A program made the position numbers and the translations under genes. This document shows positions 11,079 through 22,601 of a stretch of 64,000 nt of DNA, in pieces (position 1 is the stretch's first letter; each line of letters opens with the position of its first letter). The stretch lies in assembly GCA_037976565.1 (NCBI GenBank), contig CP137683.1, positions 14,093,699 to 14,157,698 on the forward strand, written 5' to 3'. The notes beneath the pieces were generated by a model that was given only the letters and a program-made list of their open reading frames with translations, was not told the origin of the DNA and did not search any database. The stretch comes from Mesocentrotus franciscanus (Eukaryota; Echinodermata; Echinoidea; Camarodonta; Strongylocentrotidae).

Positions 11079-11895
11079 GGTGCATTTATCTCACCTTTTT
11101 TAGCATAGAATCAGCGTTATCAAACGTGTTTCAGGCAAATTTTCATGGTGATAAACGCAAGCCTGTTTTCAAACGTCTTTAGATATGGGTATATTGAAAG
11201 TTTTGAAATGCCGAAAAAAGGTGCATTTTGAATGTGAGAATGAGCCAGAATCTGAGAGATGATAAACGTTAAGCTGTTTTGAAACCCATACTGTACAGAT
11301 CGGACCTTCCCAGGCTAATTTCCGGTTTGGAGAAATAGCGCGCACCATGTGCTGTGTCATGTTGTTGTACAAGCATGCCTGCGTACTCGTCCATCATTCA
11401 CATACAGTTGTAGATCTCTATGATCGTTCTTTGTTCATTGCATTGTTCATTGTTTACGTATTATTGTAAATGCTGTTATTTACGCGTGATTAATTTCTCG
11501 CGCTGAGCGATCCCAAAACATATTCGCGGGTTCTTAAATTCGTGTTGCACGCAATTCAGCCTGTCAAAACACGCATAAGAAGTCATGCTTATATTTTCGC
11601 GAGTTCTAAAATTTGCGGACACCTACTTTAGCGCGAAATCCGCGAATATTACGTTTACAGTATGCGATTACGTGCTTCACCAGTAACTATTGTATGTCAT
11701 CGCATGCACATGCATGCTATATTACGTACTACTCCAAGAAAAAAAAGCGTGCGCCCTACATGTAGTTGACCTCCGATCAACTCTCTGCTTCCCGGGACAA
11801 ACGGCACAAAGCAGTTGCCCAGAAACAAGGCCTTTATTTCGAATCATGACGTTTCATCTGTTTCTGAGTCGCAAAAGATGATAAACGCACCCCAT
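11079..11895. mobile_element. possible DNA transposon with imperfect inverted ends
   Basis: GGGTGCATTTATCTCACCTT at the left resembles the complement of the right end, which reads GGGGTGCGTTTATCATCTTT on the opposite strand. No clear target duplication was found. Inside, 11,456-11,668 is a CpG-rich block with TTCGCGGG and CCGCGAATATTACG, itself like another MITE. The boundaries are tentative. Confidence 0.4.
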
Positions 11896-11899
11896 GATA

Positions 11900-12905
11900 A
11901 GCGACATATTTACTTGTTTACTTGTTTGTTGAGGCTTGAAGCATCAGCTTATGAGCCCATCTTGACAATCACAGCATTATTACGTTGATAAGGGTTATAT
12001 TTGAGAGGATGGTGATGCCAATGCTTTTCTACAGTAGTTCAGATTTGAAGCTGTTAATAGATGGCGCTTGGACTGTCGATTTGGGTAGCCCGTTCCAGTT
12101 GATTGATCAAACAGCAAGGGACCTCTGTCTAACACTTGTCTTACAATATATTCATGATTTTGATGCTATCTGCTAAAAAGATATATAGTCTTTGTCATGA
12201 TCCATCAGATTTTATCCTGAATTACCAATAGATATTATAAGGCTTAATTTCAGTCAATCTGTTAAAAAAAGTAAAAATCTAAAAGAGTGGTAGCATGAAT
12301 GATACTAAACATCCAATTTGCATGAAAACATGTGTTACTAATGACATCCAAGAATTTATACAAATTTATGAAACATGAAGTTGCTTTGACGACGAGTGAA
12401 TCATAAATTTGCAAGTAAGAGGATACCATTTATAAATCATATCCAATCAGAAGAAGCCCCTGATTTTATTCCAACTTCCACATGTTCCTGATGATGATAA
12501 TTGGTGAAGGTGCAATTAGTTTAGTGTATGAAGGCGCATGCACGGTGTTCGCTGAATTAGCGAGCTCCCTGCATGCACGCCTTTTTACACTAATCGCTGT
12601 TATCGTAAAGTAAGTATCAAATTGGCAACGCAAAAACAGCTTCTTATGTGTATGCTGCGTGTCTTCACATTTCAGCTGGAACCAACATCGTGAACTCTCG
12701 TATAAAGAGGTCAGCGATTTTGTAATGTAAATTGCACCACCACTAATTCTCATCAGGAACACGTGGAAGTTAAGACTGGTATGGGCATTGTATATTCTGT
12801 AATAGTGCTCAATAAGAATCAATCATTATTATTATTATTTCAGTGCAAGTTTTGTTGGATTCTGTGAGAATTTATTTTCTATCATTACCAGAACTCAAGC
12901 TTATC
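11900..12905. other. no gene seen
   Basis: No repeat boundary, exon or RNA gene could be supported. A 118-codon minus frame at 12,466-12,822 has no recognisable domain. Confidence 0.5.
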
Positions 12906-12906
12906 T

Positions 12907-13496
12907 TTAAAGGGAAATCCAATCCAAATAGACAACTACTCTAAAAGAAAGCAGAAACATCAGAGAAGCAAACCTGGAAACTGATGAAAGATTCAATTAA
13001 ATCTGACTAAATTTAAGAAAGTTATGAATATTTGAAAGTTGTAATCACTATAAGTATGGGCACTTCAAATTGGCTGACGCGGTAATGTCAATGTGATGTA
13101 CATGTAGTGCCGGACTACTTTCCCATCTGTTTTAACATAAAATTCATTGCTCAGGAGGGTCTATTCTTTTTAGAGAATAATAATATACATGTACATGTAT
13201 ATATATGCTATCTGTAATATATTTTGAGTAGTGACCCAAGGGAGAAGGAACTTACGAGAAAAACAGAAATTAATTTTAGTACACGGCAAATGGGAGATTT
13301 ATCCACGTCCTACGTCACAATCCACTGACTGAACTACCAATTTGAGATTTGCATAGACTTAGTGAACTCATATTTCAAACATTCATAACTTCCTTACTAT
13401 TAGTCCGATTCATCTCAAACTTTTACCATTCCATTTCTGTTATTTTTTCTGCTTTCATACAAATCAACTTATTGCAAGCGTTGGATTGCCCTTTAA
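12907..13496. mobile_element. TTAA-flanked MITE, piggyBac-like (family A)
   Basis: The element occupies 12,911-13,492 between TTAA at 12,907-12,910 and TTAA at 13,493-13,496. The ends are TTAAAGGGAAATCCAATCC and the complement of TTAAAGGGCAATCCAACGC. The subterminal parts are also inverted relatives, for example AAGAAAGTTATGAATATTTG versus CAAACATTCATAACTTCC. It has no coding capacity. It is the same family as 42,752-43,518 and the half copy at 5350-5558. Confidence 0.8.
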
Positions 13497-13960
13497 AGGT
13501 TCTACCCTGTATGTCCCATTTGCAGGCCAAAAAAATGAAAAGGTTAAGTTCCAACGGCATTTGAAAGACAACACTAATTTAGAACTTCCCTCAAACCGAA
13601 AGGGCTTAAAAACGGCTTTTAGTAGGAAAATAATGACCATTAGTTGTCGAATCCACTTACAGCCGTAAGTGATTGCAATCACCTACATGTAAGTAATAGT
13701 CTGATTTTCAGACCCTTTTACCGAATGGTCGTACGTTTTTTGCTGCACAAAGATTCAATCAGTATAGTTTTGGCCTTATTGATGTAGACAAATGCTCATG
13801 TACCTGTTAGTGTTACAGCTCATTTTATTATGTACGGTATGTTATTAGTATTACTTACAAAGGAAATAAGATGTCAGTCAGTCACTCAATAGTGTCTGAC
13901 AGTGAAGTCTAGAAGGTAAACAGGTTTCCTTGCATAATTTGAACACTTCTACATGTACTT
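13493..13960 (+). mobile_element. truncated TTAA element (family B), sharing its TTAA with family A
   Basis: From AGGTTCTACCCTGTATGTCC to about 13,955 this matches, inverted, most of the element at 50,933-51,575. Shared words include ATTTGCAGGCC, GTGATTGCAATCACCTA, GACCCTTTTACCGAATGGTC and ACTCAATAGTGTCTGACAG. Its first TTAA is the same four bases that end the previous MITE. The far terminal repeat is missing. Confidence 0.75.
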
Positions 13961-14100
13961 CTATGCCAGTACTCGTCGAAAGCCTTTTCAGCAACTAAAT
14001 GAGGAAATTGTGGTGTGGTGTCTCTCATAGTGGTCACGATTGATTAGTGCAGCGTGCGTATGTATACAAGTTGTGCGAGTAAAACGGTTACTCCTATGAT

Positions 14101-14895
14101 TTAGGCACTGATGGCTCCCTTGAACTGCTCCACAGATGGCAGTTCAATGAAGTTGGTAGGGAGCTCATCCCAGTCCCGGAGTGTTCTTGGGAAGAAACTT
14201 TGCCTGTACATGTAGCTGTCTGTGTCGGTGTTGCTGACGTGTTGAACGGAGTCTTGGTTGGATGTAGTCTGGAATTGGTTCTGCGACTAGGTAATTGACG
14301 GCTTTAGGGGTGGTAGTGCTACATGTAGATCTTCTCTCATTTTGGTGACGCTGGCATCTCGTTGGTAGTTTCCGCATATGAAGCCTACTGCCCTTCTTTG
14401 GATTTTCTCAAGCTGGTCAATCTGGTTTTGTCTGTATGGGTCCCAGACGACGGAGGCGTATTCCAGTTGGGATCGTACCAGGGAGATGTACATGTAGGCC
14501 TGTTGTTTGATGTGCGATGAGTATTTGCTGATGTTACTTCTTAGGAATTCCAAGGTTCTTCCTGCTTTCGCTGCAACGGCGTTGATATGAGGCTTCCAAC
14601 TGAGTTGCTCATGAATTTCCACTCCAAGACAGGCTTGACTAGGTACAGCTTGCAAGATATCCCCTCCTAAGTTGTAGCTGTGGATGATTGGTTCTCGCTT
14701 CCTGTGTACCCTCATAGTGTGGCATTTCCTAGAGTTGAAATTCATTTGCCAGTCTTCTGTCCATTTGTCCAAGGTGTCAAAATCTTTCTGTAGTTTGGTT
14801 GTATCTTCTGTTGTCTTTATATCTCGAAATATGAGGCAGTCGTCGGCGAATAATTTTATGGATGAGTTTATTAGGGAATTAGGGTTTGTTTACCC
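14101..14895 (-). pseudogene. LINE reverse transcriptase remnant (CR1/Jockey-like), C-terminal part
   Basis: Minus-strand frames match the last third of a non-LTR retrotransposon ORF2. From about 14,890 the frame reads NSSIKLFADDCLIFRD, the catalytic F-ADD motif. It is followed by LDKWTEDWQMNFNSRKCHTM, then ACLGVEIHEQLSWKPHINAV, and LEYASVVWDPYRQNQIDQLE ending near KIQRRAVGFICGNY. The frame is broken near 14,287. The end of the protein lies in another frame, reading QSFFPRTLRDWDELPTNFIE with its stop at 14,101-14,103. About forty residues seem lost at the break. There are no upstream RT or endonuclease domains, so this is a 5'-truncated dead copy. Confidence 0.85.
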
Positions 14896-15179
14896 ACCTC
14901 TTCACGCAGGGGCATAGACCAGCTTGGTGATATCATTATCAATTCAAGACAATATCATATGTTATATTATTATCACCAAGCCATAAAAGTTAAACTATTA
15001 GTATTATTAAAGCTACGACTAGTACGAGCCTACGTTCTAAAAAGATATGAATTATGATTATGAACTGATGAATATGATTTGGAGTCGCGACAATTAAGTA
15101 CTACTACTACTAAGTCTTAGTACTACATGTATGGGCCTAGATCTATATTATTATTATACTTATAGTATAGGTCTAGAGT

Positions 15180-15620
15180 TAGTAGAGATAGACTACGTCT
15201 CTTGAATTGAGAAGTTGAGTCTTGTCGGCTCGATCAGGGAAGTTTTCACTTGTCTGGGCAAGGACGGTTTTGTGAAACTCTTAGCTGACAAATCGAGCGA
15301 CAGCGTCGAGATGTCGTTGATCTTGTACTTATGACGCGGTTTCGAGGGACAACCCAAAGGCCAAGGCCAAGCTTCAACTTTCAAGCTACGGTACATGGAC
15401 ATTCAGTGGGGCCAGGACGGACGGGCCGGGCTGCACTAAAGGTACCGTACCATACCGTACCGCGTACTGTATACGGTTGTGTGGCCGCTCTTCCCCTTTC
15501 TAATTCTATTCTTCTCGTCTCTGTTCGTTTATTTTTGTTCAAATATATTGAATCATACAACAAAAGCTACGAGAAACGATCGAGAGCGATACTCACGAAC
15601 ATGGATTAATTTCAGAACAA
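15180..15620. other. CpG-richer segment with a 69-codon minus frame
   Basis: 15,193-15,402 on the minus strand is an open frame with a fairly protein-like composition, near a donor-like GG|GTAAGT at about 15,615 (minus). CpG content is higher than in the surroundings. It could be a promoter or first-exon region, but there is no homology to support a gene. GTACCGTACC/CCGTACCGCG repeats lie at about 15,440-15,475. Confidence 0.25.
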
Positions 15621-17900
15621 CTTACCCAGACTCGCCAAATGAAGAAAGGATGTGAAACAGAAGTAGATAATCCTTAAGTTTAATGATCATTTCAACGTCA
15701 GGTAATTTCTTTCTGCGTCCCTCGAAACGCCATAGCAATATTATCCATTAGTCGTTAGATGGCGCTAGCGCTTATAGCGCATATGATTTTTTTCTTCTTC
15801 TTTTTGATAGAGATCTCAAAATGTATATGATTGCCTGTACTATATATAGACTTGCTATGATTTTTTTTCCATGGAGATCCTTTTATTTTCCCTGTTTACC
15901 ATTGAAAACGTTTTGAAAACAACTTCAGATTACCCCAACACAAAAATTGACCAGACCGTTCGTATAACCAATGCAATGACGCTTTACCAATGAAGCTAAA
16001 TCTAAAGATTTCTAGGTAGCATTATATAGCTATCCCTAATCGTAACCCGGCAAATCTTAGTCTAACCCGAACCTAGACCATTATCCCTATAGGTGTTCGT
16101 TCATGTAGGCCTACATTGACACTATTTTTTGCATCTTGAAACATGCACTCTTCTTGTTTTTCAGTATCTCTAACTTATTTTCATGCTCCATGGCATAGCA
16201 TTATAATTTATATACATGTATTCAGACCAGTTTCTTAATAAATACTTATTACTTATACTTATTTATAGGTCTATCATTTATTGTGACATAGGGGGATAGG
16301 CGTTAATTATCCAAATAGACCGAACAAAATAAAGAAATAAGCCTACGTTTTACAAAAAAATAAAGAATTTCAAAAGGTACATTTGACCGACAGCCCACGA
16401 GATCGACAATAAAAAGAAACACATAAGAAAAATACGTTATTAAAATAGGTCACGAGATCGATGGCAACGAGGCCGACAAATCAAAGAGACACGTTTATGG
16501 ACCGTCTTGTGTCTACTCTATCTCTTAGACTATAAAGTGAACCCTCTGAAGAGTGGTTGGATAGCGGGCCTCCGCTGAGGGCAACATTTTCAGTCCAGTG
16601 CGGGCTGTTGGTCTCGTGAAATGTCGGTCTCGTGCCCCTGTGCGGATCCAGTGTCGCTAGTCAAAGTGCATGGTCTCGAGGCTGTCTATAATATCCTGTA
16701 TTCATTTTTTTTTTTACAGTGTCTTAATATCATTTTTACCATCTTCCCTTATTATTATTTTTTTCTGGGTTTCTAAATTGTTCTATTCCCCTAATTAAAA
16801 AAGAAAAGAAAAGAAAATATAAGAAAAGGTCAGTGAAAGAAGGCTAAAAGATAAGAAAAGGTGATAGAAGACTAAAAGATTTTAGCCTTCTTTCACATTT
16901 TCTATTTTAATTAGTTGATTCCATTTCTTTCATCTCTCGTCTTCGTTTATTGCGTTTTATGCCATTTTTTCTTCTATTTGGCTACATGACTGTATTTGTT
17001 TGTTTTCCCCTCCCATCTTCTATTTCCTCCTTGTCCCATGGAAGACGAGCAGCAAGCAATATAATAGTTGCAGCTGAAAATGGGCTACCAGCCGTATTTT
17101 GTCCCTTTTCTCTGTATGATTACTTTGTATGTATATCTGATTTTATTATACGGAAATAAAACAAACACTATTATGTATTTTTATATTTTATCCCTTCCTT
17201 GCCTCTTGTATTTTGATAATTATATTTTTATATAAATTTTTTTTTTTGATTTTCTTTCATCTTAAACCCTTCCTTAAGCATTGTTTTCGCAGTGCTATTG
17301 TCTTTCTGTCTATCCGTATACGTAGCCTCAGGGTTGGTGATGTTCCTTTCAATGCGATGTACGAGCAAAACTAACACCCCTGGGCATAATTAATGTATGA
17401 GTTAAGAACTGCAAGTAAATACAACTACAGGCAATTCATTTTTAACAGCTTTAGCGTTAAATGAGCAAGATGTTTTAAGTGTTAGAAAGGAAGTACCTAC
17501 ATGTAGTTACATTTATTCTTAATTCTTAATTCATACATAGAGACTAAGGGTTGGTGATCCTCATTTTGCTCTACCGCGCATTTAGAAAATTATGGGAAAT
17601 GATATCTGAGATAATTATGTACAGGGAGGTCAGCCGGTCAGAATCATGAAATTTAAAAGGGAAATCTTTTACAATATATAAATTTTCATTACAACTATTA
17701 AAAAAAAGTATACGATGCATTTGGACTAGAAATACATTCTCACCTGACTGATTAGCCCACACTGAATCCTTTTAGCATGCTTGAATGGGCTTTTATGACA
17801 CAATATGACATTTGTAAACGAAAATAACAGCTCATGCTTTTGTTGTATTTTTGATAACTTGTGCAATGTGCTTTTGGTTTTTAGTTACAGAATCCTATTT
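15621..17900. other. no gene seen; two local inverted repeats
   Basis: CCGACAGCCCACGAGATCGA at 16,387 pairs loosely with GGGCTGTTGGTCTCGTG at about 16,604. A separate near-perfect hairpin at 16,832-16,896 has arms GTGAAAGAAGGCTAAAAGA and ATTTTAGCCTTCTTTCAC. No exon-like sequence was found. Confidence 0.5.
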
Positions 17901-18075
17901 TTAATATTGCTAGTTTTTTACATGTATATATCTCTAAAAGTGTTATTTATTGTGCCTAACATGTAAACATGAATACTCCAGCCATGGCTGTCTTTCATGT
18001 AAAATTGTATTTGTATGAACCATGTTTGTGCTATAATAAAAACCATTTTTTTTTTTGAATTGAATTGAACTGTAG
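17901..18075 (+). repeat. LINE-like 3' tail
   Basis: GCCATGGCTGTCTTTCATGT, then an AATAAAA signal and a short (GAATT)n run at 18,056-18,068. Tails of this type are common for CR1/L2-like LINEs. No coding part is attached. Confidence 0.3.
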
Positions 18076-19118
18076 GGTTATCAAACCTTTTTTTCTTTTT
18101 CTTAATTCAATGGTGTACTATCAATTGTTTGATTGTTTACTTGTTTGGTTAGTTGTTTTCCCCCTTTGTTCCCATGTTTTCAAATACATGTATCAATTTG
18201 TAAATGTTTTTTATTGTTATTATTTTGTGGACCCCTTTGAATTCCAACTTTTGTTGAAGGGGCTCATTCACCTCATGTGTTGGAAATAATAATTACATTA
18301 AAAAAAAAAAAAAAAGAACCGTGGTGTCTTCATTGTCTATTTTTCCTATCTTTCTTAAAATATTTCTAGGTCCTTTCTTTCATCTTCAGCTCTTTCTATC
18401 TTTCATAACATACCACTTTGTTCAACTTCTTTTGACTTTTTATATTTCCCAACAATTTTTATTTAAGTTTCTGCATATAATTATGTATGTATATCTATAT
18501 GCTTCTCCCTTTCAATTTCTATTATGTATATAGGCCTATTGTTTTCTAAGAAGAAAAAAAAATCATTTTTACATCGTCTTCTCTTTCTATGTAATTTTCT
18601 TCGTGTATTTCATTTTTTTCTTTCTTTTCCCCTTTACAGATTTCGCCATGAATTTTTTCTCTCATCTTTTATTTCTCTCTTTGATATTTTTTTTGGAAAC
18701 GATCTTTTGTTTCCCTATAGTTATCAGGAGTCAATAATATTTTCGTCTCTCTTTGAATTTCTAATCGGCAGACTCTTTTGACAGTTTTCCCCTGTTGTAT
18801 TTCGTTATTTATTCTCTTTAGACAGTTTCTTAATGTAATTCTTTGGTAAATTCTTTCTCATTATATCCAGGCCACTATTATACTCTATTATACTGTATTT
18901 CTGTATTTTTCTCATTCTCTTTCTCTCAAGTCTCCTTTTGATTTTATAGTCTTGATCTCGCGGTCAATATGGTGGGATTCCTTACCCCTTGTCACAGGTA
19001 TGACAACTAATACGAGCATGATCCGTTTCAGCTTGCGACTGTAACCCGTCATACAGCACAGAGAACAGCATCACTACTGTGTCTTCAAATTTTATAATAT
19101 GAATGATTTGACCCAACT
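18076..19118. other. no gene seen; T-rich DNA with one poly(A) run
   Basis: An A15-type run at about 18,300 may be a retroposed tail. The rest is pyrimidine-rich with hydrophobic shadow frames only. Confidence 0.45.
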
Positions 19119-19539
19119 GCCACTCCCAGGGGCGGATCCAGCCAGCGGCAAGGGAGGGGGCCTAAAAAGGGGCCCACTTCGTGCGAAAATTTGAAAATCG
19201 TGCCGGTCGATTTTTCGCTCAGTGGGGGGGGGGGGGGGGTAGTGAGCAAAAAAAATGTTGGCATCCAAAAAAAAAAAATTCCCTCCGGGAAGGGTAATTT
19301 TTCCCACAACCACCCCCCCTTGGGCGCCAGGGGTAGTGAACACAATTTCTTTTTTTGGGCACCCGAAAATTTTTTTTCCCTACAGGAAGGGTTATTTTTT
19401 TTTTCAACGCCACCCCTTGGGCGCCAGGGGAGGGGGCCCAACTTCTTTTTTTCTTCAAAAAAGGGTGTTTTTACCTGTTTTTTCTAGGGGAGGGGGCCCG
19501 GGCCCCCCGGGCCCCCCTGGATCCGCCACTGGCCACTCC
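19119..19539. mobile_element. hAT-type MITE, 405 bp, 8 bp target duplication
   Basis: The ends are CAGGGGCGGATCCAG at 19,127 and CTGGATCCGCCACTG ending at 19,531, so the 15 bp inverted ends differ at one position. Perfect 8 bp duplications GCCACTCC lie at 19,119-19,126 and 19,532-19,539. An 8 bp duplication and a CAG start are hAT features. The interior shares GAAAATTTGAAAATCGTGCC with the copies at 31,614 and 39,456. The interior frames are not coding. Confidence 0.88.
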
Positions 19540-19549
19540 CACCCCTTTT

Positions 19550-20125
19550 AATCACTAATTCACTATGTACATCTAACTCCTGTATATCCGATAATCCTAT
19601 TGTATGACCATTTTTACATTGTGAACATTGTGCAATTTGTCCCTGGACTGCTACTTTGTTTTTTTAATAAACTACATTGAATTGAATATACATGTACTTT
19701 ATTCATCCACCCCTTGTCAGAGGTATAATAACTATGAGCACGACCCTCTGTCCGCTCGATGGCCCCCAGGTTATGCAATATATGGAAATGAGAAAAATCG
19801 TTGCTGTTATTTTTCCCCCTTCATTATAATACAAAAAATGGCCATAATTGTGATAAAGCTAGAGACTTTATAGCCGTCTTGAAAATGGAAACCGTATTTC
19901 CCGCAGAAAGTGTCGTAGGCCTACGCCAGAAAATATTTGCGTCTGCGAAAGACTGGTTTGTATCCCAAGCAATTTTTCCATTTTTTTCTTCTCCTGGCCA
20001 GAAAAACTTGGCAATATATAATTATGTAAAAGATGTGCTACAGATGAATTGCCGATTCGATAATAAGTGACTTAGAGAAACTAAGATATATACAATACTT
20101 TTTCTTCTTCATGGAAGGGGGCGTC
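19550..20125. other. no gene seen; possible LINE tail
   Basis: TTTAATAAACTACATTGAAT at 19,660-19,683 looks like the 3' end of a LINE. The 89-codon plus frame at 19,801-20,070 shows no domain. Confidence 0.35.
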
Positions 20126-20293
20126 CTTGTCGCCAGAGGCGGATCCAGGGGTGGCTAAAAAAAAGTATAAAAAAAGATGGTAACGCAAATTTTACCTTTA
20201 AAGAAAAAGAAAAAAAGAAGACGCCCCCTGGGGGAAAAAAAAAGATGGTAACAAATTTACCTTTTTGTTTTTTGCTCAAGGAGGAGGGGGGGG

Positions 20294-20491
20294 TGTTTCA
20301 GTATCTGTAAGTTCGCATCGAGCGGTCCAATCTCACACAATTACAAAAGACTAGAGATGGACTACTATGATGATTGTGCTAACTCTCAATCTCTGAACTG
20401 ATTTATTCACACCAAACTCGGTTGCCAAGGGCAATTGCGCATGCGTACAACGCTGCTACAATAATCATGAATATCATGCTATATTCATACA
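20294..20491 (-). repeat. 3' LTR
   Basis: 198 bp, identical to 26,826-27,023 by eye. On the element's strand it runs from TGTATGAATATAG to ATACTGAAACA. It contains AATAAA (polyadenylation signal), a TGCGCATGCGT block like an NRF1 site, and an X-box-like TTGCCCTTGGCAACC. Confidence 0.95.
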
Positions 20492-20504
20492 TCCTCCCTT
20501 TTTT
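20492..20504 (-). promoter_or_regulatory. polypurine tract
   Basis: AAAAAAGGGAGGA on the minus strand directly precedes the 3' LTR. This is the expected plus-strand primer for reverse transcription of the element. Confidence 0.85.
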
Positions 20505-21086
20505 GGAAGGCAAATTAACTCTGTATTCTTTTTAGCGTGAGAAAGATATATAACGTTCATTTGTCATGTTTTATACATTTACTAGAATAAAATCATAAGC
20601 TGATTGAATTTGGTTCGTATCATCTGTAGATGTATTACTTCAGAAACTGATTAAAACCTGTTTATATACATGTAATATCATACCTCTCATTTGTCATTTG
20701 TGAACAATGTTGTACAGATTTCATCTTGTCATTAAATCGGTAATAAGACGAATAAACTGACTTTGACTCTTTTCTTTGTGTCATTCTTTTTACAACGATT
20801 GTCTCTAATATGGCATTATGACAGAACGAATGCCTTTCATTATTTACTGATAACTCTTTTACATAATTTGCAGTCTTGTCTCAATGCATGTAAATAAAAT
20901 TCACTTTCAAACTTTCCATCAATCATTAAGATAGTTTACTTGCAAATTTGTTGAACACACTTAAACAATCAACACACTATATATAATAATGTAGTTCCAA
21001 CGAACTATTACAAAATGATGCAAGATAGGAACAAATCATTATGTAATTATCTTTATGCTGACTAATAGAACATTTAGAAGAATCGT

Positions 21087-22601
21087 TCATCTTCTAACAT
21101 AATCACCAAATCTCTTTGGTGGTCTGCTTTCTCTGCCAGATCTTGTCTTAGTGAACGTGTTTTGTTGTTCACCTTCATTTTCCCTCTTCCTTTGATTCTT
21201 CTCCAGACTGGGGTTCTTTGTTTTTGAGGTGTGCTCTCTTAGCATTCTGTGGGAGGGTATGTCAGTGTTTGGTGGGCGATGCACCTCTCTATTTTCAGAC
21301 CCATAAGCACGTGGTTGTACCTCCTCAAAGATTGTTTTCTGTGCTGATGGTTGATCATTTCCAGTGCTTGGTGGTAGTTCTTGAGTTCTGTTGAGGTCGA
21401 CTCGGTTCCGTCTGAAAAGTAGTCCCGAGTCTGTCTCGACCTCGTAGGATCTCTCATCCAGTCGTTTCTGTACAACTGCTCTCTGCCATACAGAGCTTCC
21501 TAATTTGTAGGGTTTGAGGCGAACAACATCCCCTTCTTCTAGGATTGGCAAGTCTTTAGCATGTTGATTGTAGTTCTCAGCCTGCTTGCGTTGTAGGATC
21601 TTCAACCTCTTTCTGTCCTCACCGAGGATTTCAGGTCCACGTGGTTTCAGAAGGCTGGATGTGGTTGGTAGGAGTGTCCTTGTTCTCCTGCCGTGCAATC
21701 TCTGGGCTGGGCTGCTCTCTACCCCTTGGTTTGGAGTGTTCCGTAGTTCCAACATAGCTAGGTATGGATCAGTCTTGGATTGCGCAGTTTTCTTCAAGAG
21801 TCTCTTGGCAGCTTTGACTGCTGATTCCACCTTCCCGTTCGCTTGGCTGTGTCTGGGGATATCGTAGTGGTCGAACTCCCATTTTCTTGCAAATTTTGCG
21901 AACTCCTCAGACGAGAACTGTGTCCCGTTGTCGCTGACTACGGTGCTTGGGATCCCGTACCTTGCAAAGTGGTTCTTCAGTTTCCTTATTACCGCCACGC
22001 TACCCAGATCATAGAGTCTGTCAACCTCCCAAAAGTTGGACAGATAGTCAACAGTTATCAGGTAGTGCTTCTTGTCAAGCTCGAAAAGGTCAGTGCCAAC
22101 CTTCTCCCAAGGGCGATCTGGAATTTCGTGGGGCATCAAGGTCTCCTTTTGGTTTTGTTGCTCATACATCCTACAGGCCTCGCAAGTTGAAATGAACTGT
22201 TTAACATCTGAGTTCATTCCTGGCCAGTAGATGCATTCTCTGGCACGCCTGAGAGTTCCTTCTACTCCTAGGTGTGAAGTATGGAGTATTTCCTTCATCT
22301 CTTTGCGCAGAGTGACAGGGATAATCACTTTTTCACCTCTGAAGACCAGGCCGTCCTGTACACTCAGCTCATCTCGAATGTTGAAGTAAGGATGCGCTGC
22401 TTCTGGTACATCTGCTTTGCGTTCCGGCCATCCATTTTGGATTACTCTCTTCAGTGTCTGGAGTACTTCATCCTCATTGGTATGGGTTTGTAGTTGCTTT
22501 ACTCTCTCATCTCCCATACTTAGAGCTTCTATTGCGTTCACGTCACTGAACTCTGTAGTTCCTACAGTACTGGGCAGGTATGCTCGACAACATATCAGCA
22601 A
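21087..22601 (-). CDS. retrotransposon integrase (end of pol)
   Basis: An open frame of 504 codons. It begins inside the RNase H/integrase junction and is entered after a 2-base indel, so its first methionine is not a real start. A zinc-binding HHCC region is seen at about residues 107-143 (HTSHLG, then CEAC). The catalytic triad is D171 (VGTDLFE), D224 (VSDNGTQF) and E259 (ANGKVES), with the DD35E spacing of retroviral-type integrases. A basic C-terminal region with VVRLKPYKLGSSVWQRAVVQ resembles the GPY/F module used for target selection. The frame ends in a lysine/arginine-rich tail that finishes RPPKRFGDYVRR. All catalytic residues are present, so this domain looks intact. Confidence 0.93.
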   Translation of the reverse strand: MLICCRAYLPSTVGTTEFSDVNAIEALSMGDERVKQLQTHTNEDEVLQTLKRVIQNGWPERKADVPEAAHPYFNIRDELSVQDGLVFRGEKVIIPVTLRKEMKEILHTSHLGVEGTLRRARECIYWPGMNSDVKQFISTCEACRMYEQQNQKETLMPHEIPDRPWEKVGTDLFELDKKHYLITVDYLSNFWEVDRLYDLGSVAVIRKLKNHFARYGIPSTVVSDNGTQFSSEEFAKFARKWEFDHYDIPRHSQANGKVESAVKAAKRLLKKTAQSKTDPYLAMLELRNTPNQGVESSPAQRLHGRRTRTLLPTTSSLLKPRGPEILGEDRKRLKILQRKQAENYNQHAKDLPILEEGDVVRLKPYKLGSSVWQRAVVQKRLDERSYEVETDSGLLFRRNRVDLNRTQELPPSTGNDQPSAQKTIFEEVQPRAYGSENREVHRPPNTDIPSHRMLREHTSKTKNPSLEKNQRKRENEGEQQNTFTKTRSGRESRPPKRFGDYVRR

